From NCBI RefSeq assembly GCF_015832195.1, contig NC_052018.1, forward strand, positions 55,799,666 through 55,863,665: DNA of 64,000 nt, read 5' to 3'. The notes below the pieces were generated by a model that was given only the letters and a program-made list of their open reading frames with translations, was not told the DNA's origin and did not search any database. This document shows positions 48,241-62,136 of the stretch, piece after piece (the stretch's first letter is position 1; the number at the start of each line of letters is the position of its first letter). Source of the DNA: Motacilla alba alba. Taxonomy: Eukaryota; Chordata; Aves; Passeriformes; Motacillidae. Made by a program: the position numbers and the translations under genes.

Positions 48241-51227
48241 GGAAATTTTCTGGTTAAAAATTCTGATATGTTATAATAGTGTGTGTTATCCTACTAAAAA
48301 TTAGATATCTGTGGGACTAGTTTGGAACAATGGGACTGCTAAGAATATAATTACTAAAAAGTGAAACCATTGTCTGAAACAGTCTCCGGCTGGAGGGTTG
48401 TGTGGTGGGAAAATATTTTAACGGGGTTTCCTATTAGTGTGATTGTTTTCAAGATGTAACACTCGTACTGGAATACAGTGGAATGTTCACCATGTGTGTC
48501 TCTCTAATAGATGGTAAGTACTTCATGGTGATTTTGTTTTTAAAACCTCCCCTTTCTGATTTCTGCTCCATAAATTCACAGGCTAACACAGTGTGTGCTC
48601 ACATGATGCATTTACACTAGAAAAGCAAATGTTAGAGAGCAGGATAGGCAGATCTGTTGAAAAAAGAGGAAGCCTCAGAGCTTAAGATATATACTAAGAC
48701 AAAAGACTGCATGGTATAGCTCATGGGATCCACAGCCAAGCCTACCCCTGCCAACAGCTCTTAGCCAAAACTTCTTAGCCTGCAAATCCTGACAATTTGC
48801 AATTACTCATGCAAAAAATATTTGCAGTACAGCTCTGCAAGCAGATTAAATGCAGGTAAAATCTGGCAAAAATAGGAGGGGAAAAAAAGTAAACTGGCAC
48901 ATTTTTATTAGTTCCATTCTTCTGTCACTTGCCTATTGGCCATAGTAGATAAACTTGTAGCAAACATGTTCCATGAATAGGTTTATTTATACAGCAGTAT
49001 GTTGAAATCCCATTTTATATATGGAGTGGATTTTTATATTGATGGTGAATTTCTGTGCAACGTAGCAAATGTATGCTATGATTTTGTAGTTTTGGTGTTA
49101 ATGAATGCTAATATATTTCCATGTTACAGTACTATATTTATGCCTAAGGCTTCTTATACGCTTATATTTTTTCCAACCTTGTGAAAATAGTTTTTCCTAG
49201 AATAGGAATGGCAGAACTGACAGGTGTCCAAATGGGGAACTTAGGTTAAGCTGTTACCAACTTTTAGCACTTGTTCTTACAAAACTAGTAGCTTTTGTGG
49301 GCCATCTTAATTACCCTTCTAAGGCTGGTGAAGTGGATATCCTTTTTGTTAAGGCGATCTTCCTCAGAGAGATCTCCTTTGGGATGACAAAACTGAGCAG
49401 TTTCATCCTCTTTTCTGAGCATTGGTCTTCTAAGTGGTCTGCCTACACTTCTCCAGCCATGGAGGTATATTTAAGATAGACCACTATAATAATAGACTTT
49501 GAGTTGTCTCTTACTATTGAGATTATAAAAACCTAGACTGCAGAAATGATTCATGCAGATGTTTTGCTACAGCTCTATCTTTAGTGGCACTTGCCTTTGA
49601 TTTCACTGTTCATGTAATTTATGGAGGGATCTATGTTAACTAAAATACAAATGGTATTTGCACTGTACATATGCCGATGTATCAATGGCATGGCACTTTC
49701 TCAAGTGTAAATTACAGTATCTTGGCCTAGCTAGCATATACATAATTTAGTTTTGCTTACTCTAAGTTCATGCTGAGTGAAATTCTGATCCAGCAGAAGT
49801 CAATGGTAATTCTGCCTTTGATTTTTGTCAAGTGGCCCAGGACTTCCTATCCTGTGTTTCCGGTGGGGTTTTGATTTCTTTTTTCAGAGCTCTATGTTAC
49901 TCTAATTCCTTTTCTTGGATGATTGCTTGGATGATTGGATAAATGATTCTTGCTTTGGATGTTTTATTTCTAAGTATTACGGATCATATGCCATGGGGAA
50001 AAACCCACTGTTTAAAGTATTAGCTTCTCCCATTAATTCAGGTTTCATCAATATTAGGAAAACATAAAAAATAAGCATTTTGCGAAATGTTTCTCAGACT
50101 CTCTTCTGTGCTAGGACATCCTATTCTCCTTCTGCAAGTATATGCTAGAGAAACTGCCAAACATCTTCTCTAGCACTTGTCTTCATAATTTCAGTGCTTT
50201 TTACAATGTGAAATCTATCTCCTTTCACAACTCAAAGCAGTTTCAGACTTGTTTATTAGAAAAAGAGAAGAGCAGTCCATCTGTGACAAATATTTTCAAC
50301 TTTAAGGATACGTCTTTGAAGTTTGCTTTCACAGTTCCATCATATCATAAAGTTTCCTTCAATATAAATGTTGTCTTATGGTGTTAACATACTTCAAGAA
50401 GATAAGAATTTAGCAATAAAGTGGAGATTTAAAAGAAATTCTCTGCTATGCCAGATTCTGCTTTGCTTCTGTAAGACAGCCTGAGGAGATTCACTTAAAC
50501 CTATGGGACTGTTTACAGGACAAGAGCTAATGTAACTAAAGCTATTGATTTGTCTGGCCTGAGTTTTGGTAGAATATCAGACTGTCTTACTGAGCAGTGT
50601 TTGCTCACCTTCCAGTTGTATACTCCTCTGCAGCTTTTTAAGTCCTGAGTACCCTCTTCTCCAAACAGCTAGCAAAAGATGACTGGCCATGTCATTGTGG
50701 TTGTCAGGGCAGTAGCTCTGTACCTCACTACAAAAAAGGTATCAAGCATTTTCAGATCTCCTAGGTTGGTTTTTTTTTTTTTTTTCAGTTCTCCTGAAAC
50801 TTCTACTAAAAATACCCCTCCTGAATCTTGGGGCCTGGTGGTAGTGGCTGCCACCAGGGACAGAAAGCATAATCTCAGGTTCTCATGCAAGGACCTCTGC
50901 CATATGAGATAAAAGTGCTCTAATTTCAGAACAACTGAACACTGAGGGCACTGCTTATGCAGATTTTTTACCCAATTGCTTAACAGGTGAAGAAAAACAT
51001 CTTAGAAAAGTTCTTAGGATAGTTCCATTGTTTAACCCCATGCATTTTTTGTTTATACTCATAATCAATGCAATGCAAGGACCACTCTCTTTACATTGTG
51101 GAAGCGACTGAGATACAGCTTAATATCAAAGCATTTTCAGAGCCACAGTATAATTTCTTCTATACTATTACTTTAGAGAGCCTGCATCCATCATTTTTCC
51201 TTATCAAATAAATCCTTTGTCTTTAGT
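48241..51227. other. Non-coding stretch, no gene seen
   Basis: AT-rich DNA with only short random open frames and one T run near 50770. No mobile element or structured repeat is recognised. Confidence 0.55.
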
Positions 51228-51316
51228 ATCATGAATCCTAGAATGACATGTGTTGGAAGGGAGCTTAAAGACCATCTAGTTCCAACACCAGCCCCTGTGG
51301 GTAGGCATGACTGGTC
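51228..51316 (-). mobile_element. CR1 LINE 3' end, short fragment
   Basis: The plus strand reads ATCATGAATCCTAGAATGAC, then GTTGGAAGGGAGCTTAAAGA, then CCATCTAGTTCCAACACCAG. This is the inverted 3' end of an avian CR1 with a decayed octamer tail. Similarity fades after about 51316. Only some 90 bp is recognisable. Confidence 0.85.
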
Positions 51317-54300
51317 CATTAGTGAGGCTGTGCTGGTTGTCTCGGATCACCTCCTTGTCTTGCACTAGCCTTGATGCTTCATCTATTTTTCTGAGGAATA
51401 ATGGCAAAACATGAAATTAATGGTGAGTTTATATATGTAAAAACATTACCAGAGGCTGTTAAATAAAAGACTTAGGCTTTTTAGGCTTCCACAGGAGTTC
51501 TTTGCAGACTTCAACCTTGTGTATATTTACAACTCTTTGCACCCTCAACAGTGACAAGCAACACTTTTGAACTCTCAGTTGTTTAAAGATGGACCTTTCT
51601 ACATATAAGTGAAAAGTAAGTGAGAAAAAGGGGGGTTATTCATATCTAAACAATTCATGGTGACTTTACCAATTGTACTTTTTTAAATCTCTGACTTTGA
51701 AGGGGAAAAAAAGAAGGTTAAGCACAAGAATTTTTAAAAATATTTTCCAGTTGGACTTTTCAGTGCATGGATAGAAATTAAAGCACTTTTTGTGCTGAAG
51801 GGCAAAATAGAGGTGTTGTGGAGATGGAAATAGAAAGAAAACAAAAGGCTGAACAGCCTTAGTAGTAAAACAACTGTTCTATATTTCACAAAAACAAAGT
51901 CACGAATTTTATGGAGGCTGAAAAACACCTTGGACTTTTAGTGTTCATAAAATGACAAATGATTATTTTACCAAACAAAAAATTAGATCAAACCAAGAAT
52001 TAGAATTCTCTATTTTCAAGAGTTTTTTACACATTAAAAATTAGCACTTCCTGGTTTTAAAATGGTTTTTAATTGGTCTTTTGAAGGCAGCTCTAATGGG
52101 GAAAATTAGCTCAGCTTCAATAAGAATATTAGAGGATGTACTGAACATATTTATCCTACATACAGAAATCAAATATAGCCTTTCTCAGTGCAGTATAGAC
52201 TTTAAAAATTAGAATCACTGGTTTACAAGGAATAGCCACTAAACCTGTTGATATCTGAAAGATTTATTTTTTACATATCTGTGGCTTTCTTCTTTCTCTT
52301 CTCTTGACTTTTGACATTTTTCTCATACACTTACTATTTACCACCTGCCCAAGAAGTAGGGCAATTACTAACTTAGGATTCCCATGGAGGTGTAAGAAGA
52401 CTTGTTGACAGCATTCACCACCTGCCTCTTCTGTAAACAGAGGATTTGTTTACAGCCTTATGACATGCAGTACCTGGGTAACCAAAGCTCTGGACCTTTG
52501 CAAAGTCTCCAAACTCAGGTTTTGTAGTTTTCTGAAAATAATCATTCTTGCCTTATTTCCCTGTTTTCCATAAAATAATTATAGAAATATTTATGCACAT
52601 TATAAGGGGTACACTTTGCATCACTGATGTATAATTGTCAGGGAAATATCTAAAAACTGTTAGGTATTCCTTTAATTAAATGCAACTTCTACATTCTGAC
52701 AATACTAATGGAATTATGTTACAATGTGAGTGGAAGATGCCCAAAATGAAAAGGAAAAAAAAATCAGAGAAAAAAAAGACAGAAAATGAACAGGCTGTAC
52801 TCAAGAGAACAAATTAGGGTATAAGGAATGGTGCCTTAATCTCAAAGGAAATCCTACTAAATGTGAAGTATTACTAAGCTATTGAATAATCTTGCTAAAG
52901 TGACATAAAGTTCTAATTAAATTGAAATACAAATATAATTTAGAGAATTAAATATAATAAGGTCTATAAATCTTTCAAGCATTTGTGTACAAACTACAGG
53001 TGTGAAATTTGCAATTCGAACATGATACATACTGAGTGACTTCAAAGAGAAGGGGATTACAAGGGGAATAAGCATGGGCCAACGTCAACACCTTGTAATG
53101 TCAGCATTATAAATTTCACCAAACTCAGCTGCTACAAGACTGTAATTCCTTCTTCCATGGGCATTTCTTGCAGATAATAATACAGGCTGCAAATACTACA
53201 GAACCTCAGCAGAATTCAGAGCAAGAACTCTGACCCACCAAAGATCTCTTTTAACATTCTTCTTTAGGTCTGTTTCTCCATCATTAAAATCTGCAAGAAT
53301 GTAAATTGCAAAGTACTTCCCAGAATTAAAATTATGAAGATCACTTCTTCTTACTCTAATTTTCATCCAAATATTAGTGACAATAGGGGAAAAACCCTAA
53401 TCACATTTCTACTTACAGAGACTGAGAAAATTCTTTCTTTCTGATGGGGGAAATCTAACCCTTCTATAGTTATGTCTATCTCTATAGATATGTAACTAAT
53501 AGGTATGTCAGGGCAATATTGCTTTGCTTTTCCAGATTGTTCTACTTGACAATGATTGCTGAAATAAACCCCTTTTTGAAATAAATGCTTCCTTTCAGAA
53601 AGTATAATTACTTCAGCAGTACTGCTCACTTTTAGCAATCTTTTTTCCCATTATTTAGAGCTGTATGCATGATACCAAACAGGGCATGTAAAAAGGGTCC
53701 TGGATACCTGAGCAAGCTTACTACCTCACTTGCCTTCTCTTAATCTATTCCTCCTGAAAGTCTTTCATCACAGCAAGACTTTTTGGAACTTTCAAACAGG
53801 TGAAAGCAAATCTGATACAAGAATATTCCTGATTTTCTCCTGGCACTCTGACATAGATGCTGTTAGCATTCATCTTCAGAAGTGAAGGTTCCATGAAGGA
53901 ATGAGTCTGTCCCATCATCTGGAACCAAGCGGATGAAGAAAGGGCTCCAGCAATGGTTGCTCTCCTTCTTACCAATTCATCAAACTCAATTCATCTCTGA
54001 CTATGCACAACTAACTGCATGTTTACATAACTGAAAAATCATCTCCTCTTGCTGCCAGTCATGATACTGCCATATCTTAACTCTTAGACTCTTAGAGCAA
54101 AGCCATGATACCATACACCTGAGCATTGTTAACTGTGGTTTATATTACCTAAGATATTAAAGTATTTATTAATTAATTCCCACCCCCAAGTCGGTAATAT
54201 TAAACTCCATTCATAATACAGTGCAATTATTTTAAAAGTTGTTGCTTGTTTTCAAAAACAAAACTTAAGGAAAATTGATACATTAAAAAAAGGATAATAT

Positions 54301-57300
54301 TATTAATAGGATATGTGATGAGGAGGACTGCTATAAGGATTTACTATTTGTCTGCTAAGGTTGAGCAAATTGCCTATAAATTGTTCAGTCTTCACAAGCT
54401 CTGAGCAGTAAAACTGTTATTACACTTTGCACACTATGTACCTCTAATATCCAATCTGAAGCTCATTTATCAACGGCTACTCTTGTGTAAACAATCCATG
54501 AAGAAACCTAACTTGTTTTCACTTGTTATTGATGATCTTTCAAAACTCAGAAATTGCCTCCTCTTCAATTTCCTACTGAATTCTTAGGTAATCACCTCAT
54601 CAATAGTTCTCAACAAAAATAATTGTTTCCAGAACAAAACTTTCCCCAGAATTTAGGTGCTTTAAGCTGGTCCCTCTCAGAGCTTCAAAAGTGTGAATAA
54701 TGAAAATGTGTATTTTAAAAAAATCTTAGGATGTGTATATGCTTTTATAAAGTCAGAAGTGAAGAAAAGTTTCCCCAGAACAGGATGTGGGGCAGTGAAA
54801 ATGAAACACAGGTCTTTTAGGATATGTGTTTCAGTTTTTCTTGTTTCCTTTTTTACCATTAAGTTAAATCTTCAGTTGCTTTTACACAGGAGTACAGGTC
54901 ATTCAAATGCTAATAAAGCACTCACATTCACAGTCAGTCCCAAGTGTAGTCAGCTAATGGAAAAGGTGAGGAAGAGAACTTTGTATGCCTCTTAATGAAG
55001 TGGTGTGCTATAGGGCAAGGAGTGCAGATTTACACTAACTGCTTTGTTCTCATCTGAGGTCCACTTCCCCAGTGTCCATTTCCTCCACTCTCTCTTTTTC
55101 ACTGTAGTAGCTAAGATGTACTGAAACCAGAGCTGAAGGAGCCACTTGCAGGTCTCAGAACAACTTAGAGCTGTGGCAAAACCTACACCATTTGGTTTTA
55201 ATTGCTTAAAAAGATGCTAAGTATTTGTTACTAGGAAAAGAAGAATATAATGGGAAGGGTGAGGAAGGATAAAGGCTCGAGAGAACATATTAACATCTAT
55301 GAACCTCTGCCTCCTGTTTTAAGCTACTCAGGACTGCTTTGGAGACTGTTGTTAAATGTATCCTTTTCCTGTCCCAGAACAGCTGCTGCCCAAAAGTAAA
55401 CTAATGTTGAAAAAGATGCGCATGTACCATTGCATCAGTACTCCATCATACACAGCCACCTGTCTGACAAGTTCTTTTACCCCAAAGACTGAGAAGGCAC
55501 ATAATCTCTACTTGTCCGATTTGGGAAAACTGGCAAAGTGCTGCTCAGGTAGCTCTCACAGCTCTGGATGTATCAACATTGTTATGTTAGATGAAACAAA
55601 GTTATTATGGCTTTACCTAGTTTCATATAATTATCTTCTTATCTCACTTAGAATTAGGAGCTGGTGGTTTCAGAAAGTACATTGAACAATTAGCCACTTC
55701 TCTGCTGAAAGACTGTCCCCTCATCTGTGCAGTCCAGTCCAGCAGTTACAGTAAAAATATCCCCACAAAACCTACAGATATACATCAAGGCATGTTCCAG
55801 TTAATACTAGAAATGAAGTGCTTCTTTACATCAACTTCAATCAGTGGATTGCCACGACAGGGGAAATTATATTAGGAACCTCTTTCGTGTGGTTTACATG
55901 GGACTAGCTAGTAAGATCCCCAGGGCAGAGATTGTGCCTACCTCTGCATTTACCAAGTGCAGTAAGGACTTCCCAGCAGAATATATAAATGATGAATAAA
56001 TGTTAATAAGTAACCAAATGTAAATATATTAACTACATTAATAACTACTAATATATTACATAAACAGACTAGACCCATTGGAAGAATGCAGAAACCGTGA
56101 ACATTACTGATTCATTCAGAGTACACTTATTACTTCACCACCACGAGAAAACAAACTTTCTTCTTTCTGGATATGTTAAGATTTTAATGCATAAAGAATG
56201 ATTTAACTATCATTAACTAACAGACATGTACAAAACAGGATTAACTAACAGACATGTACAAAACAAACCTCTACAACTTCTGTTTAAATGCCCTTAAAAT
56301 AACTTAACGACTTTAATTCTAATTTATATATCTGAGATTCAGGATGAGGTGCTCACAGAAACCAACACCTAAAGAGTCTGGTCAGGAGTACCCCAATGCA
56401 AAAAAACATTGCAATACTTGCTATAAAGGAAGGGTAATTGCCCCTAAATGCTATGCCTGGCTTTCTGCCTACTACCATTCTGACAGTGCTGCAAATAAGC
56501 TAGCAGTTTAAATCCATAAATGCTTATAGATTATACTGGAGCTGTAACTTACACATTCAGAAATGTCTGAAGTCTTTGAACAGAACATTTTAACAGGAGA
56601 AGGCAACTTGTACTTTGAAATAAAACAGGTTTTCTGAAAATACTCTTTGACATAATTTTTTGAATCTCTGCTTTTCATTTTATAGTTTTTCTCTGTTTCC
56701 TCTCTCTGTTGCACACCACCTGCAAATAAATGAGTGAAATTGCCTGAGCTTCATTTAATCTTACACTGCTAGGAGAACTGGATGCAATCACGCTTCTGGA
56801 AGTAACAGAATTATTTTTAGTGGAATGGCAATATATACTGTCATTTGTAGCGTCATTTGGCAATGACATTTTTACTTCTATAAAACATGTTAAAAAATTT
56901 CTGGCAAATCATTCCTTGCCGACTACATGTTATAATATTATAACGCAATACAGCAACAACATGATGTTACAGTGTAGTAAAAAGATCTTGGTATGAATCT
57001 GTATTTGAGTTTATTGCATAACAAGCTCTATCCTGCTGACAAGGACACTGATGAATGCTTCGCTATTGGTTTCACTGGAAACCTCAGCATGACTGAAAGC
57101 TGACTAACACACACAAATACCGACTTACCCAGACCATTTCTGATCAATGACAGTAAAATGAAGTCTCTGGTTTATGCTACCTATATATGTAATCAAAAAC
57201 CATTTTCAAAATGCCAAGTTTTACATCTCGCAGATTTTGAAGCTGCTTTAAATAGATTTTTAGTAATAGTAGGGTGGCTATCACAGAGTTATTTAATTGA

Positions 57301-60300
57301 AGAATCTTGTAAATGCATAAAAATAACCAGAGAGAAGTTTTAAAAGATGGTGGAAATTCCTAGAAGTAATCAGAAGTGAGGAAAGTACATCTAACATAAC
57401 ACTGATTAAAAACACAAATTCAAGGGAATTACACTAAGCAGCAGCATAAACATTTAATGGTACAGCTTAAAATGTTCACATTTTTACAAATCACCCAAGG
57501 ATTGCTCTTCATTTTATTTGTAATGAAATGAAATCTGAAACAAGTTTCTACAGCCAGAATAAACACGGATGCATGTGGGGCACACCCTCAGTCCTCCCAC
57601 CGTGCCAGAGGCTCTGGAGGTGAGGTAATGCCAGCCCTGACATTTCTCCTGCCTCCCCAACAACTTGACCTGATGTTGTCTCTGGAACACGTCTGAGAGT
57701 GACTTTCAGGCTACATCTGCACAAGGAAATTTTCTGAAGATTACTCTTCCGACCTAAGGCCATCTGTCAGAGCAGTGTTTCTGTAAGGCCAAAACTCTCA
57801 TTATCAGCTCTCTCATTCTGCAGCACACGGTGGATGCCTGGTCGAGACAAAGAACCAGGAATGGTCCTTGACCCACACCACAATCTGAACTGGACCAGGG
57901 TATTTTTTAGGAGAATACTAACTGGTGAGAACAAACTGTGACAAGAAGTAAGCTAACAGATCCATGTGCTAGCCTTGATCAGTGCAGACACAGGTTTTGT
58001 ATCCCACAATGATCAGGGAACACATGGATCATGAAACAAAAACGTATGGCCAAACATTTTCCCTGGGTCAGCTCCATAGATTACTTGAATGAAACTTCCA
58101 TGAAACAAGATGGAAAGGTATATGGCAGGAAGCAGAGTGGCTGTCTCCCAGGAAAGAAAAAAAAGATCCTGATGAAATGGCAGGATACGAACTAAAATTA
58201 TCAAGCACACCTCATTCCTCCTGCACAGGCAGCTGAAACAATGCAGAAATCTTTGCACTTAGCCAGCTTCCTTTGAAGCAAGCTTTAGGACAAAACTTGC
58301 ACGAATTTCAGTGGGGCCTTTGTCTGTGTACGGTGTGCAGAACAGAGCCCTCTCCTGGTAAGCACTGAAGATAATTGAGGACATCCCTGGCACCGTATTT
58401 GGCACTGTCTGCAGCACATATCTCTGTGATGAAGTATTGAACGTAGGCACTCAAAATAAAATATTAGAAAAGCTCAGCTATTTGGAGCCACGGAACCTTA
58501 TGATTGAGGTCAGATTTGTTTGGATTTAAAAATATATGAAAATCTAAGTAACACTGAAATGATGGCATACTTGAAAACTGAAACCAAAAAATAGGTTATA
58601 TAACGTACTTAAAGGCACAGTTGGCATTTCAAGATCACAATGACTAGCCAGTTATAACCTGTTTTTGAACCCACAGCTGAACCCTGCATGTCGAATTACT
58701 GAAAAGGGTGGGTCACCTTCTTTTTAAACCTGAAATCTGATAACCAGGTCAAAAGAACCCCCATTCATTCTTTCTTTTTATGACTATAAAGCCATGAAGC
58801 ACCAATAATAACCTTAAGTATATAGATCAACACTCTTTGCCTAATTAACATGCTTTTGGATTTCATACTTGAACCTGAAAATAAGAAACCATATTTTAAA
58901 GCCCTGCTTTTGCAAAACAAAATTTGCAACAGGTACCTCATCTGGATGCAGGACACGGTAGGCACTTAAATAAATCATAATAATGATCCATTGCCAAAAT
59001 AGTGGCTCTCTGTCATTAGCTTCTCTCAGAATAACTTTACCATAATCCCTTTGCCTAAACAACAACACAACCTTGTTGTCACTGAGATGCAATGCAAAGG
59101 AATATTGGTTTAATTTTAAAATTATTTAATAATATTCCAAACCCCATATTGGTTTTGGCAACATATGCAAACATGATTCTCTGGAGCCACACTGCTTATG
59201 GCTGTAACCTCACTAGATATCACCAGGTAAGTAGGGTTGGGTCTGTAGTATTTGCATGGAAGACTTCCAAGGAAATTCCAGGTTACTCTATGAAATGGTA
59301 TTCGTGCAGCGTGGCATTCTTCTGCTGACGCAGTATTGAACCAGCAGAAAGAATATGATCACAAGTGCTGTCTTTAATTAAGAGGTAAAACCAAGGATAC
59401 TGAGCACTTGTGGGCATTAAACACCCTATGGCAGTTTTTGCCAGTGTAGGAGTGCCCAGCCAAATACCAGTCTAGATAATTACATCCTGCCTACTTACAT
59501 TCCCATGTTGCTTTAAATGGATAAGGCATTATTCTTCTACTCTGGTGTAAAAGTGGATCCTGCAGCCCTTCCTTGGGCTCTGTTAGGACTATTTCTAGCA
59601 TGACCTTCTCCATGGTCATACAGAGTCATTTATGTGAACCAATGCATTTTACTACATTTTGGATTTGCCACCTTCTGAAATCACTTCCACTGAGCTCATG
59701 GGAATTTACTTCAGCCTAAAGACATTGATTTAACAGAAATCACCATTTAATTACTGCCTGTGAGTCATACTTACAATGAATATCTACAAAAAAAAAAAAA
59801 TAGTCTGATTATCAGATCAGTTTCTGTAGGACTTCCTTCAGTACATGTGATGCTCAGTTTTGGTGTGACCCTGCCTACCCTCACCAAAACCAATAGCAAA
59901 ACAGCAGCATGGTTCAATGGCATCAAGATCAGGCTCCTTACTGGGAAATCTGTCTTGGGACCATACCATGTACCAGCGGTGCAGGCCTCCCACACCTCCT
60001 CAATTTGAAGCAAGTTACACCGAACAAATACAATCTTTTCAAGTCAGCTCTACATTTTAAGAGGGAGTGCAACAAATGGTTAAGAGCTTGCTTTAAAGTG
60101 ATATGTCCATTAAAACAACCAATGTTACTACGGGACTGTTCCCCACAACAGGAATTTGTTTCATTGAAGTGGAAGGAAACCAGACTTCACAAAACCTTCA
60201 TTACCATGTTTGAATACCTCACAACAGACCACCAAGCTGCCACTCACCAAAGTCCCTTGGAAAGGAAGGAGTTGTTAGCATGTTTCCCTACAGAAGGAGT

Positions 60301-61434
60301 CTTTTAGAAAGATGGGTGCTGGCATTAGTCACAACTTAGTTCATGGCAGGGTTGTCAATCATAATTATTCCTACAAACCTGAATTTTATCCCCTTCCAAT
60401 TACTCTCTAAACTCTTATTTTCAAAATTAATTTCCTATTTCTGGCTTGTCCTCCACTATGTCAATTTGAAGGCTGGCTTTTGGATGCTTTCTTTAGTTTA
60501 AAAGTTTTTCTAGCTGTATTTGTGTAGGTCAAAAGAGTTTTCCAAGTCTGCTCTCTTTCTGAGTGGCGAGTCTCCCAATACAGCAAATACAGGGTTTTTA
60601 GAGACCTGTTTTCATGAAGATTCAGTCATCTGAAATCTGAAATTCTTTAGGAGAATGATGACCATGTTAGTAGAATTCATTGAATGCAAATTATGAAATT
60701 CATAGGCTTGAGTAAAGTTAAATAGTTCTAAATAGTATCACCAAATGCAAAGCAAGAAAAGAGAAGGCAGGTAGGAAGGAGTTTTCACAAATCCATTCTT
60801 TTTTCCCCCTCCTTTCAGGTGACTTGCTGACCTCAAAAGCATTCATGACCTCTGAAGTCCAAGACTTTTCTCTCACATCTCTCTCTCCAAACATAGGGCC
60901 TAACTTTTGCCTCCTCTTTTAAATCTTTTACTTAGACCCTTTGGAGAGTGAAGTTAACTTGACAGAAAGAGGGTGATGCAGCTGGTTGAAAAAGAGCCAC
61001 TCAATCCACTCAGTGAAACTATAGTCAGAAGATAATACAAGGTGAAGGGTAAGAGTATGAAATGTGACTAAGCAATTAGGGATTTTCTTCCGCTTCCCCA
61101 CACAATGGAGCAAAGAGGACCAAATGCAGCTGCTGAATTTCTTGCCGAGAAGAGTGTTCAGTTTCAGAGCAGGAAAGGACTTTGCCTTCATCCACACTGA
61201 CCAGCTTGAGAGAAAGGAGACAAATGTGTCCTATAAAAGGGTATGCCAACCAGTCCTGTTGTGTAGCACTTGATCGTACTTGATCATTCAACCTCAGGAT
61301 TACTTTATGGGCTTCTTCTAGAAAAAACAAAGGGAAAAAATGAAGTGCGGACTTCGCTACCTGTACTCCAGAGGGTTGACATTAATCAATCCTACCCTTC
61401 AGGGCCCCCTCCTTTGCTCCCATCACTACTAACT
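51317..61434. other. Non-coding stretch, no gene seen
   Basis: About 10 kb of strongly AT-rich DNA leading up to the CpG island. Open frames reach 132 codons at most (59909-60307) and none is recognised. The region near 55980-56060 is particularly A+T-rich. No mobile element is confidently visible. If the island at 61.4 kb is the promoter of a rightward gene, this is its upstream flank and may hold distal regulatory elements. Confidence 0.55.
56212..56266. repeat. 28-bp tandem duplication
   Basis: A unit beginning ATTAACTAACAGACATGTAC and continuing AAAACAGG is present twice in tandem with a 28-bp period. The second copy diverges after AAAACA. The copies are identical over about 26 bases, so the duplication looks recent. 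Confidence 0.92.
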
Positions 61435-61760
61435 GCAGATGTCGGGGAATAACGAAGGCAAAAGGTCCTGGCTCCGGGCTGTGAGGCCGAGGACCGCGGG
61501 AGGGACACTTTGGAATTGTCTGGTGGCCGGGTCAGCCGGCGGTCCGTGCCCGCCGCGGTGTTCCGAGCCCGGGGCAGGGCAGTGCCGGCGAGCTGAGCGG
61601 GGCAGCGGCGGGTGGGCAGCGAGGCTGCCGTGCCGAGAGGGGCCGGCACAGGGAGCAGCCCCGGCGGCAGCTCCCGGCACAAGTGCGGAGCGGCGCCCCG
61701 GGGCTGCGCTGGCTCCCGGCTCCTCGCCCCTTACCTCCGCGTTCCCGGGACGGCCTTTTT

Positions 61761-61781
61761 GGGCGGGAGGGCGGGAGGGGG
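61761..61781 (+). promoter_or_regulatory. G-quadruplex motif with overlapping Sp1/KLF sites
   Basis: Five G-runs of three or more are separated by single bases: GGGCGGGAGGGCGGGAGGGG plus one more G. This meets the canonical quadruplex rule with one-base loops, the most stable class. It also holds overlapping GGGCGG GC boxes for Sp1/KLF factors. It lies some 375 bp upstream of the proposed first splice donor, a usual position for a core or proximal promoter element. Confidence 0.8.
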
Positions 61782-61849
61782 TTACCTTTTCTTAGGGAAG
61801 TCCCGTCCCTTGCCAGGGAAACTTTTTACGTTCCTGTGCGTGAGAGGCA

Positions 61850-62136
61850 ACTAGCTGCACTCACTGAAGTGCGAGGAGTGTTTGGCTTCTCCCGTACCAG
61901 CCTCCTCCTCCATCTACTCCCCCCCTCCCTCCCCGAATTCCCCCTCCCGTTTTGCTCCGAGTTGCTCTTTATTTGTGTGTGGAGAAAGGGGTGGGGGGGA
62001 CGACTTGTAGGGGGGATGTTCTGTTTTGGCCAGAGGAACAGTGCAAAAGGGAGCCTCGGCTCGGAGAAGGTACGAGAATAAATAAATAAGGAGCGGCCCT
62101 AAAAAAAAGGTAGCGGCATATCCCGGCAGCGAGAAG
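61850..62136 (+). other. Putative 5' untranslated exon ending in a strong splice donor
   Basis: The boundary GCGAGAAG then GTGAGTG at 62136/62137 is close to an ideal vertebrate splice donor. A weaker alternative, GAGAAG then GTACGAG, falls at 62069/62070. The sequence upstream is a C/T-rich then G-rich leader within the CpG island, as many avian and mammalian first exons are. It has no long open frame. The only ATG-initiated frame near the donor is the 21-codon one at 62016. The transcription start is not determined; 61850 is only a rough left limit. A cDNA or RNA-seq read is needed to confirm it. Confidence 0.35.
62016..62081 (+). other. Short upstream open reading frame (21 codons)
   Basis: An ATG at 62016 opens a 21-codon frame closed by TAA at 62079-62081, entirely within the putative leader. 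It would be intact if the donor at 62137 is used, and cut if the 62070 donor is used. It could dampen translation of the main frame, but its ATG context is unremarkable. No homology is recognised. Confidence 0.25.

Noticed and set aside
62110..62136. A SALL/FOG-type first coding exon (TCCCGGCAGCGAGAAG just before the donor)
   Set aside because: The resemblance is superficial. The upstream codon is ATA and not ATG, and the translated residues do not match the N-terminal motif of those proteins.
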